The notes beneath the pieces are model-generated. The model saw only the letters and a list, made by a program, of their open reading frames with translations. It did no database searches and was not told where the DNA came from. A program made the position numbers and the translations under genes. Source: Myxococcales bacterium (lineage in GTDB: Bacteria > Myxococcota_A > Polyangia > Polyangiales > Polyangiaceae). Taken from it: DNA of 64,000 bases. The stretch is from assembly GCA_021847645.1 (NCBI GenBank), contig JAJZQG010000010.1, positions 1 to 64,000 on the forward strand, read 5' to 3'. Every line of letters begins with the position of its first letter. Positions within the stretch are counted from its first letter, which is position 1. Of this stretch, positions 1 through 14,463 are shown one piece after another.

Positions 1-1
1 C

Positions 2-175
2 ACGGTCGAGCCTGTTTTCGGGCAGATCAAGGAAGCGATGGGCTTCCGACGGTTCTCCGTGCGCGGGGCCGACAACGCGGGCCACGAGTGGGACTTCGTC
101 TGCGCCATGCGCAATCTGCTCGAGCTCTTCCGAAGTGGACTCGGACTTGAGCAACCCGCGATGGCCGTCGCGTAA
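2..175 (+). pseudogene. IS transposase, C-terminal end only (DDE type)
   Basis: The frame is open from the window edge and reads about 57 residues to a TAA at 173-175. It contains TVEPVFGQIKEAMGFRRFSV, the region around the last catalytic glutamate of DDE transposases of the IS1182/IS5 type, where an E-P-x-F-G-x-x-K motif is typical. The C-terminal helix with an MRNLLELFR segment follows. The start lies outside the window, so it cannot be said whether the whole transposase is intact. No terminal inverted repeat was recognised after the stop. The element sits beside a compound short repeat and a frame-broken gene, consistent with an eroded insertion site. Confidence 0.7.
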
Positions 176-294
176 CTCGCTCGGGTCGTGCCCTGTGCCC
201 GGCTCTGAACTGGCGCGCCAGCCGTACGCGGCCGGGCGTTGCCACGCACGGCGCCTCCCCACACGCTCCCTCGGTCGCTTTCCCGGCCTTCGAG

Positions 295-362
295 CCTCTG
301 CGTCTCTGCGCCTCTGCGTTGACCTTTTCCCCGACACGCTCCTAGTTCCTAGTTCCTAGTTC
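295..362. repeat. Compound short tandem repeat (8-mer x3 and 7-mer x3)
   Basis: Positions 295-318 hold three near-identical 8-mers (CCTCTGCG, TCTCTGCG, CCTCTGCG). Positions 342-362 hold three exact copies of CTAGTTC. Read on the minus strand, the 7-mer contains TAG; because 7 is not a multiple of 3, three copies place a stop in every minus-strand frame. The minus-strand SEC-C gene fragment ends inside this block. From memory, similar motifs recur as dispersed intergenic repeats in several environmental bacteria. That is not checked here. Confidence 0.6.
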
Positions 363-1599
363 CCCCCTCCGCGCTGCCGTCCAGTCGCTGGCTCAGCCAG
401 TGCAAGATTCCCCGTCGCTCGCCGTCTCCCAGCACCAGCACCCGTGCCTGCGATGCCGCTGCGCGCGGCAGCGGATTGTCCGCGTGCCCGGCCTGGTTGC
501 GAATCCTCGCCAGGGCGAGCAGCGCGACCGGGAGCTGGTGACGTAGGTATCGGCCATCCTGTTCGGTCGGCGCGCCCTCCAGCAGCCTCGACCACAGCTC
601 GTCGGCCAGCTGACGATGCTCCTCGGTGCTTCGCGGGTTGCGAACCAGCGAGCGCTTCCATGGGACGATCCAGCTCGCCAAGCGCGCGCACCTTCGCCAC
701 CACGATCGGCTCGCGCAACCCCGGCTCCAGCTCCCAGGGATCGCCGAGGCGCTCGATGCGCTCGAGCGATGGGCCGAAGGCTCCTCGCGCGTCGGCCGTC
801 ATGACTCCCGCGATCAACAGGTCCGTGTCATCCGGCCAGACCTGCAGGGCCACCGACACCTCGGTCTCCGCCTCGTCCTGTCGCCCGCTCGCGAGCAGCG
901 CGTGCGCCAGCCGGGCGCTGTGCGACGGCCCGGGCTCGATACGTGCCGCGCGCTCGTAGTGCACGGCCGCCTCCGCATGACGGCCGTTGGCTGCCAGCAC
1001 GTCGCCGATCGTGCAGCGTACTTGCGCGAGCGTGCCCGCATCGGACACGCTCGGCACGCTCTGCACCCAGCCCGCCACCAGCTCCAGCGCTTGCTGCTCC
1101 AGCTCCGCTCGTCCCGACGTCCCGTCATGTAGCGCAGCATCTCGGTCCAGTACTTGTCTCGCTCGCCCGCGTCCGCCAGGAGCGTCAGCCTGAATTCCAC
1201 CAGTGGCCACACCGCCTTGATGTCATCGTCGGGAATCATGTCCAGCAGCTGCAGCCCCTCCCGCGCGGAGGCTTCGCTCTGCATGTCCACCAGCTCCGCC
1301 AGGTGCGCCACGACCCTGCGATGCGGCAGGGGCAGCAGCCGGCGCGCTTCGTTCGGCTGCAGTAGCCGAGGCGGAATGCGAGAGGCGTCCAGCGGCGGCC
1401 AGCTGTAGGGCTCCGGCTCGCGCGGCTTCGGCTCCGACGGTCTGCTCGGCACCAGCGCGGCAGCCTCGGGCTCCGGAGCCTGCTCGTCCCCGTTCGGACC
1501 TCCCGTTCTGGCCGCAGGCTTGCTCGGATCGCCGCAGCAACGCTTGTACTTGCGTCCGCTGCCGCACGGGCACGGGTCATTGGGACGTGGTTTGGTCAT
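349..1599 (-). pseudogene. SEC-C motif / TPR-like protein, broken by two frameshifts
   Basis: The start at 1599 begins MTKPRPNDPCPCGSGRKYKR followed by CC, the SEC-C zinc-binding motif also found at the end of SecA. The coding sense then moves between frames. The first frame runs to about 1120 (ending near TEMLRYMTG). The second runs from about 1125 to about 650 and contains TPR-like helices such as ANGRHAEAAVHYERAARIEP. The third runs from about 650 to the stop at 349 and includes EEHRQLADELWSRLLEG. Joined, the three give a protein of about 415 residues with an N-terminal SEC-C finger and helical repeats, a known arrangement of proteins of unclear function. Two independent shifts next to a transposase remnant favour a real pseudogene over a sequencing error, but assembly errors cannot be excluded. 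Confidence 0.6.
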
Positions 1600-1711
1600 C
1601 GGTGTCAACAGCGGACGGCCCAGGGCGGACGGGCGTTGCGATCGGCCTGGTGGGTGACGGCGAACCGACCCCCGGCAGGCCGGAGAGCAGCGAGCCCCGG
1701 CGGGCGGACGT

Positions 1712-1996
1712 GTGTCCAGCCGCCTGCCGGTTGAACAGCCTCTCAGATTCGACTGGCCGGGTGTGCAAGACCCGGACTGCCCGACTGTCGCAGGCATGAC
1801 CGGTTGCTGTCTGCCTGGCGGCGTCTGCGGCTTCACGTCGCCTTCGCTCCGATGCATCGATGCGAGCTACTACGGCACGACGGCGCCTACGGACTGGGAG
1901 GGCCACCCGCTCGCTGCCGACGCCGGCTCGGATGCTGCGGTGGACAGCGCCGTTGACGCGATGTCGGAGGAAACGCAAGAGGTCGGCGCAGACTAA
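1712..1996 (+). pseudogene. Cys-rich secreted-type protein, C-terminal remnant
   Basis: The open frame starts after a TGA at 1655 and offers only a GTG at 1712. It reads DPDCPTVAGMTGCCLPGGVC and then a segment ending RCIDASYYG, followed by an acidic Ala/Asp-rich tail. Clustered C-x(n)-CC-L-P-G-G-x-C-G patterns are common near the end of Cys-rich lipoproteins of myxobacteria. There is no signal peptide or convincing ribosome binding site, so this is best read as the 3' end of a gene that has lost its beginning. It could also be a chance open frame. Confidence 0.3.
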
Positions 1997-2030
1997 CGAG
2001 TCGACCGGGAGCCTGCCGACCACCCACCGA

Positions 2031-2597
2031 TTACGCCCCTTCGAACACGCCCTCGTAGACCGCGTTGACGTCGAGCTCGCAACCGATCGAGGCCAGCGCG
2101 ATGCGCTCTCCCGCGCGCACTTCCCGCAGCGTCCAGCCGGTGTCCGTGCGCGTGTACACCTCGATGTGGGGTGCGTGCTGGTCGACCAGCACGTATTCGC
2201 GCAGCGACGCGATTGAGCGGTACGTCTCGGACTTCTTGCCGCGGTCGAACGCTTCGGTCGAGTCGCTCAGCACCTCGACGACCACGGTCGGGTTCAGGAT
2301 CGTGTCCGGATCTTCCGGGTCGCGCTCCAGCGGCCCGCACACCACCGATGCGTCGGGGTAGGTGACAAGCTCGCCGGCCCGGATCCGCAGGTCGGAGCTG
2401 AACGCACGGCACGGCTTGCCTTGGAGCTGGGCCCGAAGCTCTGCGCCCGTACTGAGTCCCAACGCCGCGTGCTGCGGCGAGCCGCCGGACATGTCGAACA
2501 CCTCGCCGTGCACGAGCTGGTGCTTGACAGTGGCGACTCGCTCCATCGCGATGTAGTCGGCGAAGCTCACCGCTGGCCTGGCTGCCGGCTGGGTCAT
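2031..2597 (-). CDS. Uma2 family endonuclease (DUF820)
   Basis: A 188-residue protein of the usual Uma2 length. It shows the PD-(D/E)xK arrangement of the family: YPDASVV (D of the nuclease core), then NPTVVVEVLSDSTEAFDRGK (E of the ExL strand and the downstream K), then SLREYVLVDQ. Uma2/DUF820 proteins are restriction-like nucleases that occur in many copies in cyanobacteria, planctomycetes and myxobacteria; their cellular role is not known. The ATG at 2597 begins MTQPAARPAVSF, which fits the family N-terminus. It is a single gene with no partner and lies in the eroded left edge of the window, consistent with a mobile accessory gene. Confidence 0.85.
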   Translation of the reverse strand: MTQPAARPAVSFADYIAMERVATVKHQLVHGEVFDMSGGSPQHAALGLSTGAELRAQLQGKPCRAFSSDLRIRAGELVTYPDASVVCGPLERDPEDPDTILNPTVVVEVLSDSTEAFDRGKKSETYRSIASLREYVLVDQHAPHIEVYTRTDTGWTLREVRAGERIALASIGCELDVNAVYEGVFEGA

Positions 2598-2953
2598 GTC
2601 CCGAGTATGCCATTCGCCGGACTGGTCATCACGCCCCAGTCACTTCCCCGGCGCGCCCGTGCCAGCGGTCTTCGAGCCGGTCGACCTGCCGGCTCTGGGT
2701 CTCCAAACCGCCCGGCTCCACCCGGTCAAGCCCGACCGACGACGCATGCTGAATCGGATCGACGTCGAGCCCGATGGCGATAGCGTCGTCGCGCTTGCCC
2801 TCGGCGTGCTCGGCTTGGTCGCAGCGCGGCTCGAGCACGGCGATCGCGATGTCGCGTTCCTTCACCCCGTGGTAGATCCTGGCTCGACGAGCAGGGCGCG
2901 TCCTTGGCATGTTGGGCGTGTCTGCCCTCTGATCCGCACCGAGCCGACGAGCC
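2598..2953. other. Intergenic stretch, no supported gene
   Basis: About 350 bases between the Uma2 gene and the MlaF-like ATPase. Both strands are open for 80-95 codons (for example 2629-2910 on the minus strand), with high GC at third positions on both. Neither reading resembles a known family, and no ribosome binding site decides between them. An MlaE permease, which usually accompanies MlaF, is not present here. Confidence 0.4.
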
Positions 2954-3754
2954 ATGGCCGCACCTTCCCCAGCCTCCCGCGAGCCGATCATCCGGTTCCA
3001 GAACGTGCGCAAGGCCTTTGGCCCCAAGATCGTGTACGCCGGGCTGGACCTCGAGGTGTACCCGGGCGAGACGCTGACGATCATGGGCGGCTCGGGCGTG
3101 GGCAAGAGCGTGTTGCTCAAGCTGCTCATCGGCCTGCTTCGCGCCGACAGCGGCCACATTTGGTTCCAGGCCCAGGACGTGACCGCGATGCCCGAGCGGG
3201 AGCTGGGGCGGCTGCGTCAGCACATCGCCATGCTCTTCCAGGGCGGCGCCCTGTTCGACTCCCTGGACGTGGGCGAGAACGTGGCCTACGGACTGCACGA
3301 GCACTTCCGCCACACGATGTCCGAGGACGACATCGCCAAGCGCGTGGCCTGGGCCCTGGCCCTGGTCGGCCTGCCGGGGGTCGAGGGCATGATGCCCGCC
3401 GATCTGTCCGGCGGCATGAAGAAGCGCGTGGGCCTGGCGCGAGCGGTGGCGGTCCGACCCGAGGTGGTGCTCTACGACGAGCCGACCACGGGCCTCGACC
3501 CGATCAACACCACGCGCATCAACCACATGATCAACGGCCTCAAGCGCGCCCTGGGCATCACGAGCATCGTGGTGACCCACGACATGGGCAGCGCCTTCGC
3601 GGTCAGCGATCGCATCGCGATGGTCCATCGAGGTAGAATCATCGCCAGCGGCACTCCCGAGGAGATCCGCAACTCGAACAACCGTACGGTCACCGACTTC
3701 ATCCGCGGCCACGCTCCGGTCCAGGAAGACGTCGAGACGCTGCTGAGCACGTGA
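2954..3754 (+). CDS. mlaF: ABC transporter ATP-binding protein, MlaF/Ttg2A type
   Basis: 266 residues with a complete ABC ATPase core: Walker A GGSGVGKS at residues 45-52, Q-loop Q96, signature LSGGMKKR at 151-158, Walker B VVLYDEP at 171-177 and switch histidine H209 in VTHD. The signature LSGGMKKR and the segment DEPTTGLDPINT are typical of the MlaF/Ttg2A/Mkl branch, which powers MCE-type phospholipid or hydrophobic-compound transport between the inner and outer membranes. The next gene, three bases downstream, encodes an MCE-domain protein, which supports this assignment. The MlaE-type permease is missing from the neighbourhood, so it must be encoded elsewhere. The ATG at 2954 follows a weak ribosome binding region. 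Confidence 0.9.
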   Translation: MAAPSPASREPIIRFQNVRKAFGPKIVYAGLDLEVYPGETLTIMGGSGVGKSVLLKLLIGLLRADSGHIWFQAQDVTAMPERELGRLRQHIAMLFQGGALFDSLDVGENVAYGLHEHFRHTMSEDDIAKRVAWALALVGLPGVEGMMPADLSGGMKKRVGLARAVAVRPEVVLYDEPTTGLDPINTTRINHMINGLKRALGITSIVVTHDMGSAFAVSDRIAMVHRGRIIASGTPEEIRNSNNRTVTDFIRGHAPVQEDVETLLST

Positions 3755-3757
3755 GCC

Positions 3758-4888
3758 ATGACGATTTCCCGCGAGGTCAAGGTCGGGCTGTTCGTTCTTG
3801 TCGGGTTGATCCTGTCCGGGTTGGTCGTGTTCCTCATCGGCGACCAGCGCCACCTGTTTGATCGCAGCGTCCGCTACGAGACCAGCTTCAACGACGTGCA
3901 GGGCCTGGCGCCGGGCGCGCCCGTGCGCATGGACGGCATCAACGTCGGCTCGGTCACGAGCGTCGAGCACTCGGACAACCTGAAGGATCCGCGCATCCAT
4001 GTGAAGCTTTGGATCATCGCCAGCGAGGGGCCGCGGGTGCGCACCGACGCCAAGGCGCGCATCGTCAACAAGGGCCTGTTGGGCGACAAGATGCTCGAGA
4101 TCGACCCGGGCGATCTGGGCCAGCCGGCGCTGCCGGCCGGTTCCTACATCGAAGGCGAGAACCCGCAGGACCTGGCCAGCCTCACTGGCCAGCTCGGCGA
4201 CATCGCGGACAAGACCGCCTCGCTCATGACCAACCTCGACAAGGTGGTCAAGACCTTCGCCAACGACGAGGTGCAGAAGGACTTCAAATCCTCGGTGCAC
4301 TCCATGAGCATCATCCTCGACCAGGTCGCGCGGGGTGAGGGCTACGTGCACCGCCTGCTGTCCGATCCGGCCGAGGCCGAGCGCATCTCCGCGACGTTGT
4401 ACAACGTGCAGAAGACGAGCGACGAGCTGGCGGCGACCTCCTCCGAGGTGAGGCAGATCGCGACCCGGGTCAACCGCGGTCCGGGCTTTGCGCACAGCAT
4501 CGTGTACAGCGACGAAGGCACCGCGGCCGTGCAGCACATCGGGGGAGCGGCCGAGGAGGTCGCCACCACGCTGCGCGGCGTGCGGGAGGGCAACGGCATG
4601 GCCAAGACGCTGCTGTTCGGCGGCGGCAACGGCCAGGACCAGGAGATCCTGGCCAATCTCACGGTCGCCTCGCGAGACCTGCGCGACATCATGGCCGGCG
4701 TGAAGGCCGGCAAGGGCACCGTGGGCGCTCTGCTCGTCGACCCCTCGGTTTACGAGGACGTCAAGGTGCTGCTCGGCAACGTGCAGCGCAACGAGGTGCT
4801 GCGCGCCCTGGTCCGCTACTCCATCAAGCGCGACGAGACGCACCCCGCCGTGCAAGTGTCCGATCCGGCGCCCGCGCCGTCGCCCTGA
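3758..4888 (+). CDS. MCE-domain protein (MlaD-like), periplasmic lipid-transport subunit
   Basis: 376 residues. An N-terminal membrane anchor at about residues 9-28 is followed by an MCE domain at about 35-120, with the characteristic FNDVQGLAPGAPVRMDGINV segment and GLLGDKMLEI. The remaining 250 residues are helical and polar. E. coli MlaD is about 180 residues, so this is a long-tail form closer to those of delta-proteobacteria and actinobacteria, in which the helical tail may build a tube across the periplasm. It starts three bases after the ATPase stop, so the two genes are surely co-transcribed. The role is inferred as lipid trafficking across the periplasm; the transported substrate cannot be read from sequence. 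Confidence 0.88.
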   Translation: MTISREVKVGLFVLVGLILSGLVVFLIGDQRHLFDRSVRYETSFNDVQGLAPGAPVRMDGINVGSVTSVEHSDNLKDPRIHVKLWIIASEGPRVRTDAKARIVNKGLLGDKMLEIDPGDLGQPALPAGSYIEGENPQDLASLTGQLGDIADKTASLMTNLDKVVKTFANDEVQKDFKSSVHSMSIILDQVARGEGYVHRLLSDPAEAERISATLYNVQKTSDELAATSSEVRQIATRVNRGPGFAHSIVYSDEGTAAVQHIGGAAEEVATTLRGVREGNGMAKTLLFGGGNGQDQEILANLTVASRDLRDIMAGVKAGKGTVGALLVDPSVYEDVKVLLGNVQRNEVLRALVRYSIKRDETHPAVQVSDPAPAPSP

Positions 4889-4948
4889 CGCTCGGCCCCC
4901 CGGCCGCCGCGTTCTCAAACGGAACGTGACAACCCCCATCCGTCATCT

Positions 4949-8128
<3,180 letters not shown>

Positions 8129-8217
8129 TCGGCCGCGCTTCATCCTCCGGCAGCCGTGTCCCGACACGCCAGCAATCGTCCCGATTCGCCGACAGATCGC
8201 GCTTCTGCGCCAGTGGC

Positions 8218-8237
8218 AGCACTTGCCGGGAAGTGCT
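8218..8237. promoter_or_regulatory. Inverted repeat upstream of the RND efflux operon, possible operator
   Basis: AGCACTT, a six-base spacer, then AAGTGCT: a perfect 7-base dyad located 96 bases before the adaptor start and 89 bases after the protease stop. A dyad this size could be an operator for a dimeric repressor of the TetR or MarR kind, as is usual for RND operons. It could also be part of a terminator, but no T-run follows on the plus strand. No regulator gene lies nearby. Confidence 0.3.
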
Positions 8238-8332
8238 AGACAGCACGGCGTCGAAATCCCTGCGGAACGAGAGATATCGCGCTTCCCCCGCGCAGCTCGG
8301 GCAAGTTCCGGAAGTCCCCCAGAGGCCTCGCG

Positions 8333-9343
8333 ATGACCATCCACGCAAGCACCGCACCGCGTTCCCCGTCTGCCCGGACCTGTCGTGCGCCGACACTTGC
8401 GCTCCTCGCCCTGACCCTTCCGCTGGTCGCTGCCTGCTCCAAGCCGTCGACCGCCGAGACGACCGACCGTCCTCAGCCTGCCGTGTCGGCGTCGGCCGCG
8501 GCGCAGACCCGATCCAACGACGCGGGCTCTGCCCCGCGGGTGTTCGAGGTCTCGGGCGTGGCTGCCGCAGCGCGCACGGCGACGCTGGCTTCCCAAGGGC
8601 AGGGCGTGTTGCGGTCGATCAAGGTCCGCGAGGGTGATCGGGTCAAGGCCGGCCAGGTGCTCGCCGTGCTCGACACCACCGACCTGTCCATTCGCGCGCA
8701 GTCGGCCCAAGTCGCCCACGAGCAGGCCTTGGCCGCCCTGGCCAACGCGCGCGACGACATGGCGCGCGCCAACCAGCTGTATGACGCGGGCGCCCTGCCC
8801 GACCAGCCCATGGAGAAGGTCAAGCTCGGTTTGAAGATGGCCGAGCTGCAGGTGCAGGCGGCCCAGGTCGGCGTCCGCATGGCCCAGCAGGCCATGTCCG
8901 ACGCGACCGTCCGAGCACCCTTCGCCGGCGTCATCTCCAAGGTCCTCGCCGAGGAAGGCAACTACATCACGGTCATGCCGCCGAGCCCCATCTTCATCCT
9001 CTCCGACACCGACCACCTCGAAGTGCGCGCGTCCGTGCCCGAGCGAAAGCTCTCCATCCTGCGCAAGAACATGCCCGTGGTCGTGACCCTGCCGTCGGTC
9101 AACATCACCCGTGACGCAACCATCGACAGGCTCTCCGACGTGATCGACCCGATGAGCCGATCGCTCGACATCGTCATCCGGATCGACAACACCGACCACG
9201 CTCTGCCGGCAGGTCTGTTCGCCAAGGTGTCGTTCCCGTCGGTGCCCTTCGATGACGCCGACCCGCTGGCGATCGATCCGCCAGCCGTCGATCCGCCAGC
9301 AGCGCCGAGTGCCGCCGCGAGCGCCCATCGCAGTGGGAGGTAG
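8333..9343 (+). CDS. RND efflux periplasmic adaptor (membrane fusion lipoprotein)
   Basis: 336 residues. A signal peptide ends in a lipobox, LPLVAAC, with the lipidated cysteine at residue 35. A biotinyl-lipoyl-like half (GVLRSIKVREGDRVKAGQVL), an alpha-hairpin with Ala-rich coiled-coil character at about 120-180, the second lipoyl half (APFAGVISKVLAEEGNYI) and a beta-barrel segment follow. This is the order of MexA/AcrA-type adaptors. It ends three bases before the permease start. Together they would form an inner-membrane pump linked to an outer-membrane factor; no TolC homologue is encoded nearby. The Pro/Ala-rich tail (residues 305-336) is low complexity. The substrate is unknown. Confidence 0.9.
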   Translation: MTIHASTAPRSPSARTCRAPTLALLALTLPLVAACSKPSTAETTDRPQPAVSASAAAQTRSNDAGSAPRVFEVSGVAAAARTATLASQGQGVLRSIKVREGDRVKAGQVLAVLDTTDLSIRAQSAQVAHEQALAALANARDDMARANQLYDAGALPDQPMEKVKLGLKMAELQVQAAQVGVRMAQQAMSDATVRAPFAGVISKVLAEEGNYITVMPPSPIFILSDTDHLEVRASVPERKLSILRKNMPVVVTLPSVNITRDATIDRLSDVIDPMSRSLDIVIRIDNTDHALPAGLFAKVSFPSVPFDDADPLAIDPPAVDPPAAPSAAASAHRSGR

Positions 9344-9346
9344 CAC

Positions 9347-12451
<3,105 letters not shown>

Positions 12452-12456
12452 GCCTC

Positions 12457-12690
12457 TACCACTCGGCCAGGGCCAGCTCTTCCAGCGAGCCCTCGTCCGA
12501 CAGGCCGCTTCGCACGGCCGCCACCTTGCCGTCCTTGTCCACCACCACGATCGTCGGCAGGCTCGAACTCGCTGTCCGTGTCGATGACTAGCGGGACGAC
12601 AACCCCGCGAAACCTGCGAATGGCATGGCGTTGGCTCTGTTGTCGCCGGTGTTGATGCCGAGCCCCACCACGTTCTGGGTTGCGAGGCAC
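12457..12690 (-). pseudogene. TlpA-like thioredoxin gene remnant (3' part, degenerate copy)
   Basis: This stretch matches the 3' part of the intact thioredoxin gene at 16672-17253 base for base over most of its length, including the codons for PTIVVVDKDGKVAAVRSGLS. It lacks about 20 bases present in the intact copy (ACACGCCGTAGGCAGTCGCG in the other copy, missing after CGTCGGCAGGCTCG). The reading frame is therefore broken and the CxxC half is absent. It lies directly behind the intact RND permease. At about 12690 similarity stops abruptly and an unrelated coding-like segment begins. Confidence 0.75.
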
Positions 12691-12936
12691 TTCGACATTC
12701 CTTTCTCGGACGTGCAGGAAGTGCATGTGCGCGATGCGAGCGAGCTGGTGTTCACCTGCCGGCTGTTCCGCACCGAAGAGGGAAACTTCGCCGTGGCTTC
12801 CCTCGGTCGCGGCTCGCCCGCTTCCGACGACGTCGACCGGGCCGTGAGCCTGGTTGCGCAGGTGATGTGCTCGACGGGCCCCCGCGTGACGGCCGACGAC
12901 CAAGCCGACAGCAGGCAAGACAGCGACCGTTCCTGA
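12691..12936 (+). pseudogene. Unrecognised gene, 3' fragment
   Basis: From the point where the thioredoxin remnant ends, the plus strand reads about 80 codons with strong GC at third positions to a TGA at 12936. It includes HFDIPFSDVQEVHVRDASEL and VFTCRLFRTEEGNFAVASLG. The composition looks coding, and the mix of charged and hydrophobic residues resembles a folded domain. No start codon exists inside the unrelated part, so it appears to be the end of a gene whose beginning was removed by rearrangement. I do not recognise the family. Confidence 0.35.
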
Positions 12937-13317
12937 CGCGGGATCTGCGCGGGACGGGCGCCCGACATCGGCGAGACGGGCGCCCGACATTGTCGCGGGG
13001 CCAACCCGGCGATCGCCCCACGCAATCGCGGGTGGCGAGTGTGCGTGGGCACGGCGACGGGGGACTCCGTGTCGGTCGGGCTGTTCGTGGGGTATCGCGC
13101 GCCGCGGGTCGGATCGTAATGGCACCCTGCGGTCCAGCGCGGCAGGCGAGCGCGCCCTGGCGGCCGCCGGTTTCGGTGGCGGATCGCCACCTGACCGATC
13201 CGCAGCCGATTTCATGGCGAACTCGTGTCGGCGCGCGGCCTCTCGGCTCCATCGCGGTGGCGAACCGACACGGGATGCAGCCACGATCTGCGGGGATTTC
13301 AGGGAATCGCCGCTGGC
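12937..13317. other. Intergenic stretch with no supported gene
   Basis: About 380 bases upstream of the Rpn-family nuclease. There is a short imperfect direct repeat near 12950-12990 (GGGACGGGCGCCCGACAT and GAGACGGGCGCCCGACAT). Both strands have open frames without recognisable products. It probably belongs to the same rearranged zone as the remnants on its left. Confidence 0.4.
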
Positions 13318-14352
13318 ATGCTTCCGGCTCTAGTGGCTGGCGCCATGCCCGGAATCCTGGACCCCACGCTCGACGTCGTCTTCAAGCTGCTGTTCACCCA
13401 ACCCGGCCGACAGGAGTTGCTCACCTCGCTGCTGACCGCGGTGCTGCAGCCACCCTCGCCGATCGACTCGGTGGTCGTGCTCAACCCGGACGTCGAGAAA
13501 GACACGGTGCGCGACCGCGGGGTGGTGCTGGACCTGCGAGTCAGGCTCCAATCGGGCGAGCAGGTCAATGTCGAGATGCAGGCAGACAGACGAGCCGGCA
13601 TGCGCAAGCGGGTCCTGTACCACTGGGCACGCCTGTATGGCGCGCAGCTCGTTCGCGGCGCGAAGTACGGAGACCTCATGCGGTGCGTCAGCGTGTTCTT
13701 CCTCGGTTACCGGGAGTTGCCTTGCGAGCGGTTCCACTCCACATTCAGGGTGATCGAGGTCCACGACCATGCGCTGTTGGAAGACGGCTTGGAGCTTCGG
13801 CTGGTGGAGCTGCCCAAGGTTGCGAGGGAGCTCTGCGACGCGGGTAACCCAGACGGCAAGCTGGCGCGCTGGGCGCGTTTCCTTGCGACGAGCGAGCAGA
13901 GCGAGCGGGAGGAGCTGGCGATGAGCGACCCGGTGCTGGCCAAGGCCAACGAAACGCTGAGGCAGCTGTCCGCCGACCCTGAAGCGCAGCGCCTTGCGCA
14001 GGAGCGCGAGGAGGCGTTCTTGCTCTACCAGTTCGAGCTGAACACGGCGCGCCGGGAGGCGAAAGCCGAGGGCCGCGAGGAAGGCCGTCAGGAAGGCCGT
14101 CAGGAAGGCCGTCAGGAAGGCCGTCAAGAAGGCCGTCAAGAAGGCCGTCAGGAAGGCCGTCAAGAAGGCCGTCAGGAAGGCCGTCAGGAGGAACGGCGTG
14201 CCGTGGTTCTGCAGCTCGCGCAGCGTCGCTTCGGAAACGTGCCGGAGGACGTGCGCAACCGAATCGAGGTCGCCTCGGCGCAGCAGTTGGAACGGTGGAT
14301 CGACGCCATCTTCGAGGCCGAATCGCTCGACGCGCTCCTGCGAGACGGTTGA
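13318..14352 (+). CDS. Rpn-family PD-(D/E)xK nuclease with GRQE tandem-repeat segment
   Basis: 344 residues from the ATG at 13318 (an ATG at 13345 is an alternative). The N-terminal half has the Rpn/putative-transposase nuclease signature: LDPTLDVVFKLLF near residue 20, D72 in VVLDLRV, and E86-x-Q88 in VNVEMQ, followed by RKRVLYHWARLY. Rpn proteins are recombination-promoting nucleases related to the transposase_31 family and are often lineage-expanded. Residues 252-291 consist of ten four-residue repeats, GREE then nine GRQE, encoded by 12-base units at 14071-14190. A helical C-terminal piece (VAQQLERWIDAIF-like) follows. The repeat would form a highly charged helix linking the two halves. 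The protein probably acts on DNA; its target is unknown. Confidence 0.85.
   Translation: MLPALVAGAMPGILDPTLDVVFKLLFTQPGRQELLTSLLTAVLQPPSPIDSVVVLNPDVEKDTVRDRGVVLDLRVRLQSGEQVNVEMQADRRAGMRKRVLYHWARLYGAQLVRGAKYGDLMRCVSVFFLGYRELPCERFHSTFRVIEVHDHALLEDGLELRLVELPKVARELCDAGNPDGKLARWARFLATSEQSEREELAMSDPVLAKANETLRQLSADPEAQRLAQEREEAFLLYQFELNTARREAKAEGREEGRQEGRQEGRQEGRQEGRQEGRQEGRQEGRQEGRQEERRAVVLQLAQRRFGNVPEDVRNRIEVASAQQLERWIDAIFEAESLDALLRDG
14071..14190 (+). repeat. 12-base tandem repeat, 10 units, inside the Rpn-family gene
   Basis: Ten in-frame units of GGCCGTCAGGAA with variation only at a few positions (the first is GGCCGCGAGGAA, several have CAAGAA, the last ends GAG). They encode (GREE)(GRQE)x9. 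Because the unit is a multiple of three, gain or loss of units changes linker length without breaking the frame. Confidence 0.95.
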
Positions 14353-14463
14353 ACGCGGGCACGGCGCGAGGAGCGGGCGCCCTGCCTCACGGGGCCATCG
14401 TACCGGGACCAACCCCGGCAGGACCCGCCGAGAGCAGGTTCAAGTCGCCCGGCCCGATGGCGA

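Noticed and set aside
2629-2910. Possible 93-residue minus-strand gene
   Set aside because: Both strands are equally open and GC-biased at third positions, with no ribosome binding site or family match.
8211-8224. TGGC ... TTGC upstream of the RND adaptor as a sigma-54 promoter
   Set aside because: The distance between GG and GC is eight bases, not ten, so it does not fit the -24/-12 consensus.
14071-14190. Short regularly spaced repeats that might be read as a CRISPR array
   Set aside because: The 12-base units are contiguous, have no spacers, and encode GRQE repeats in frame within a gene.
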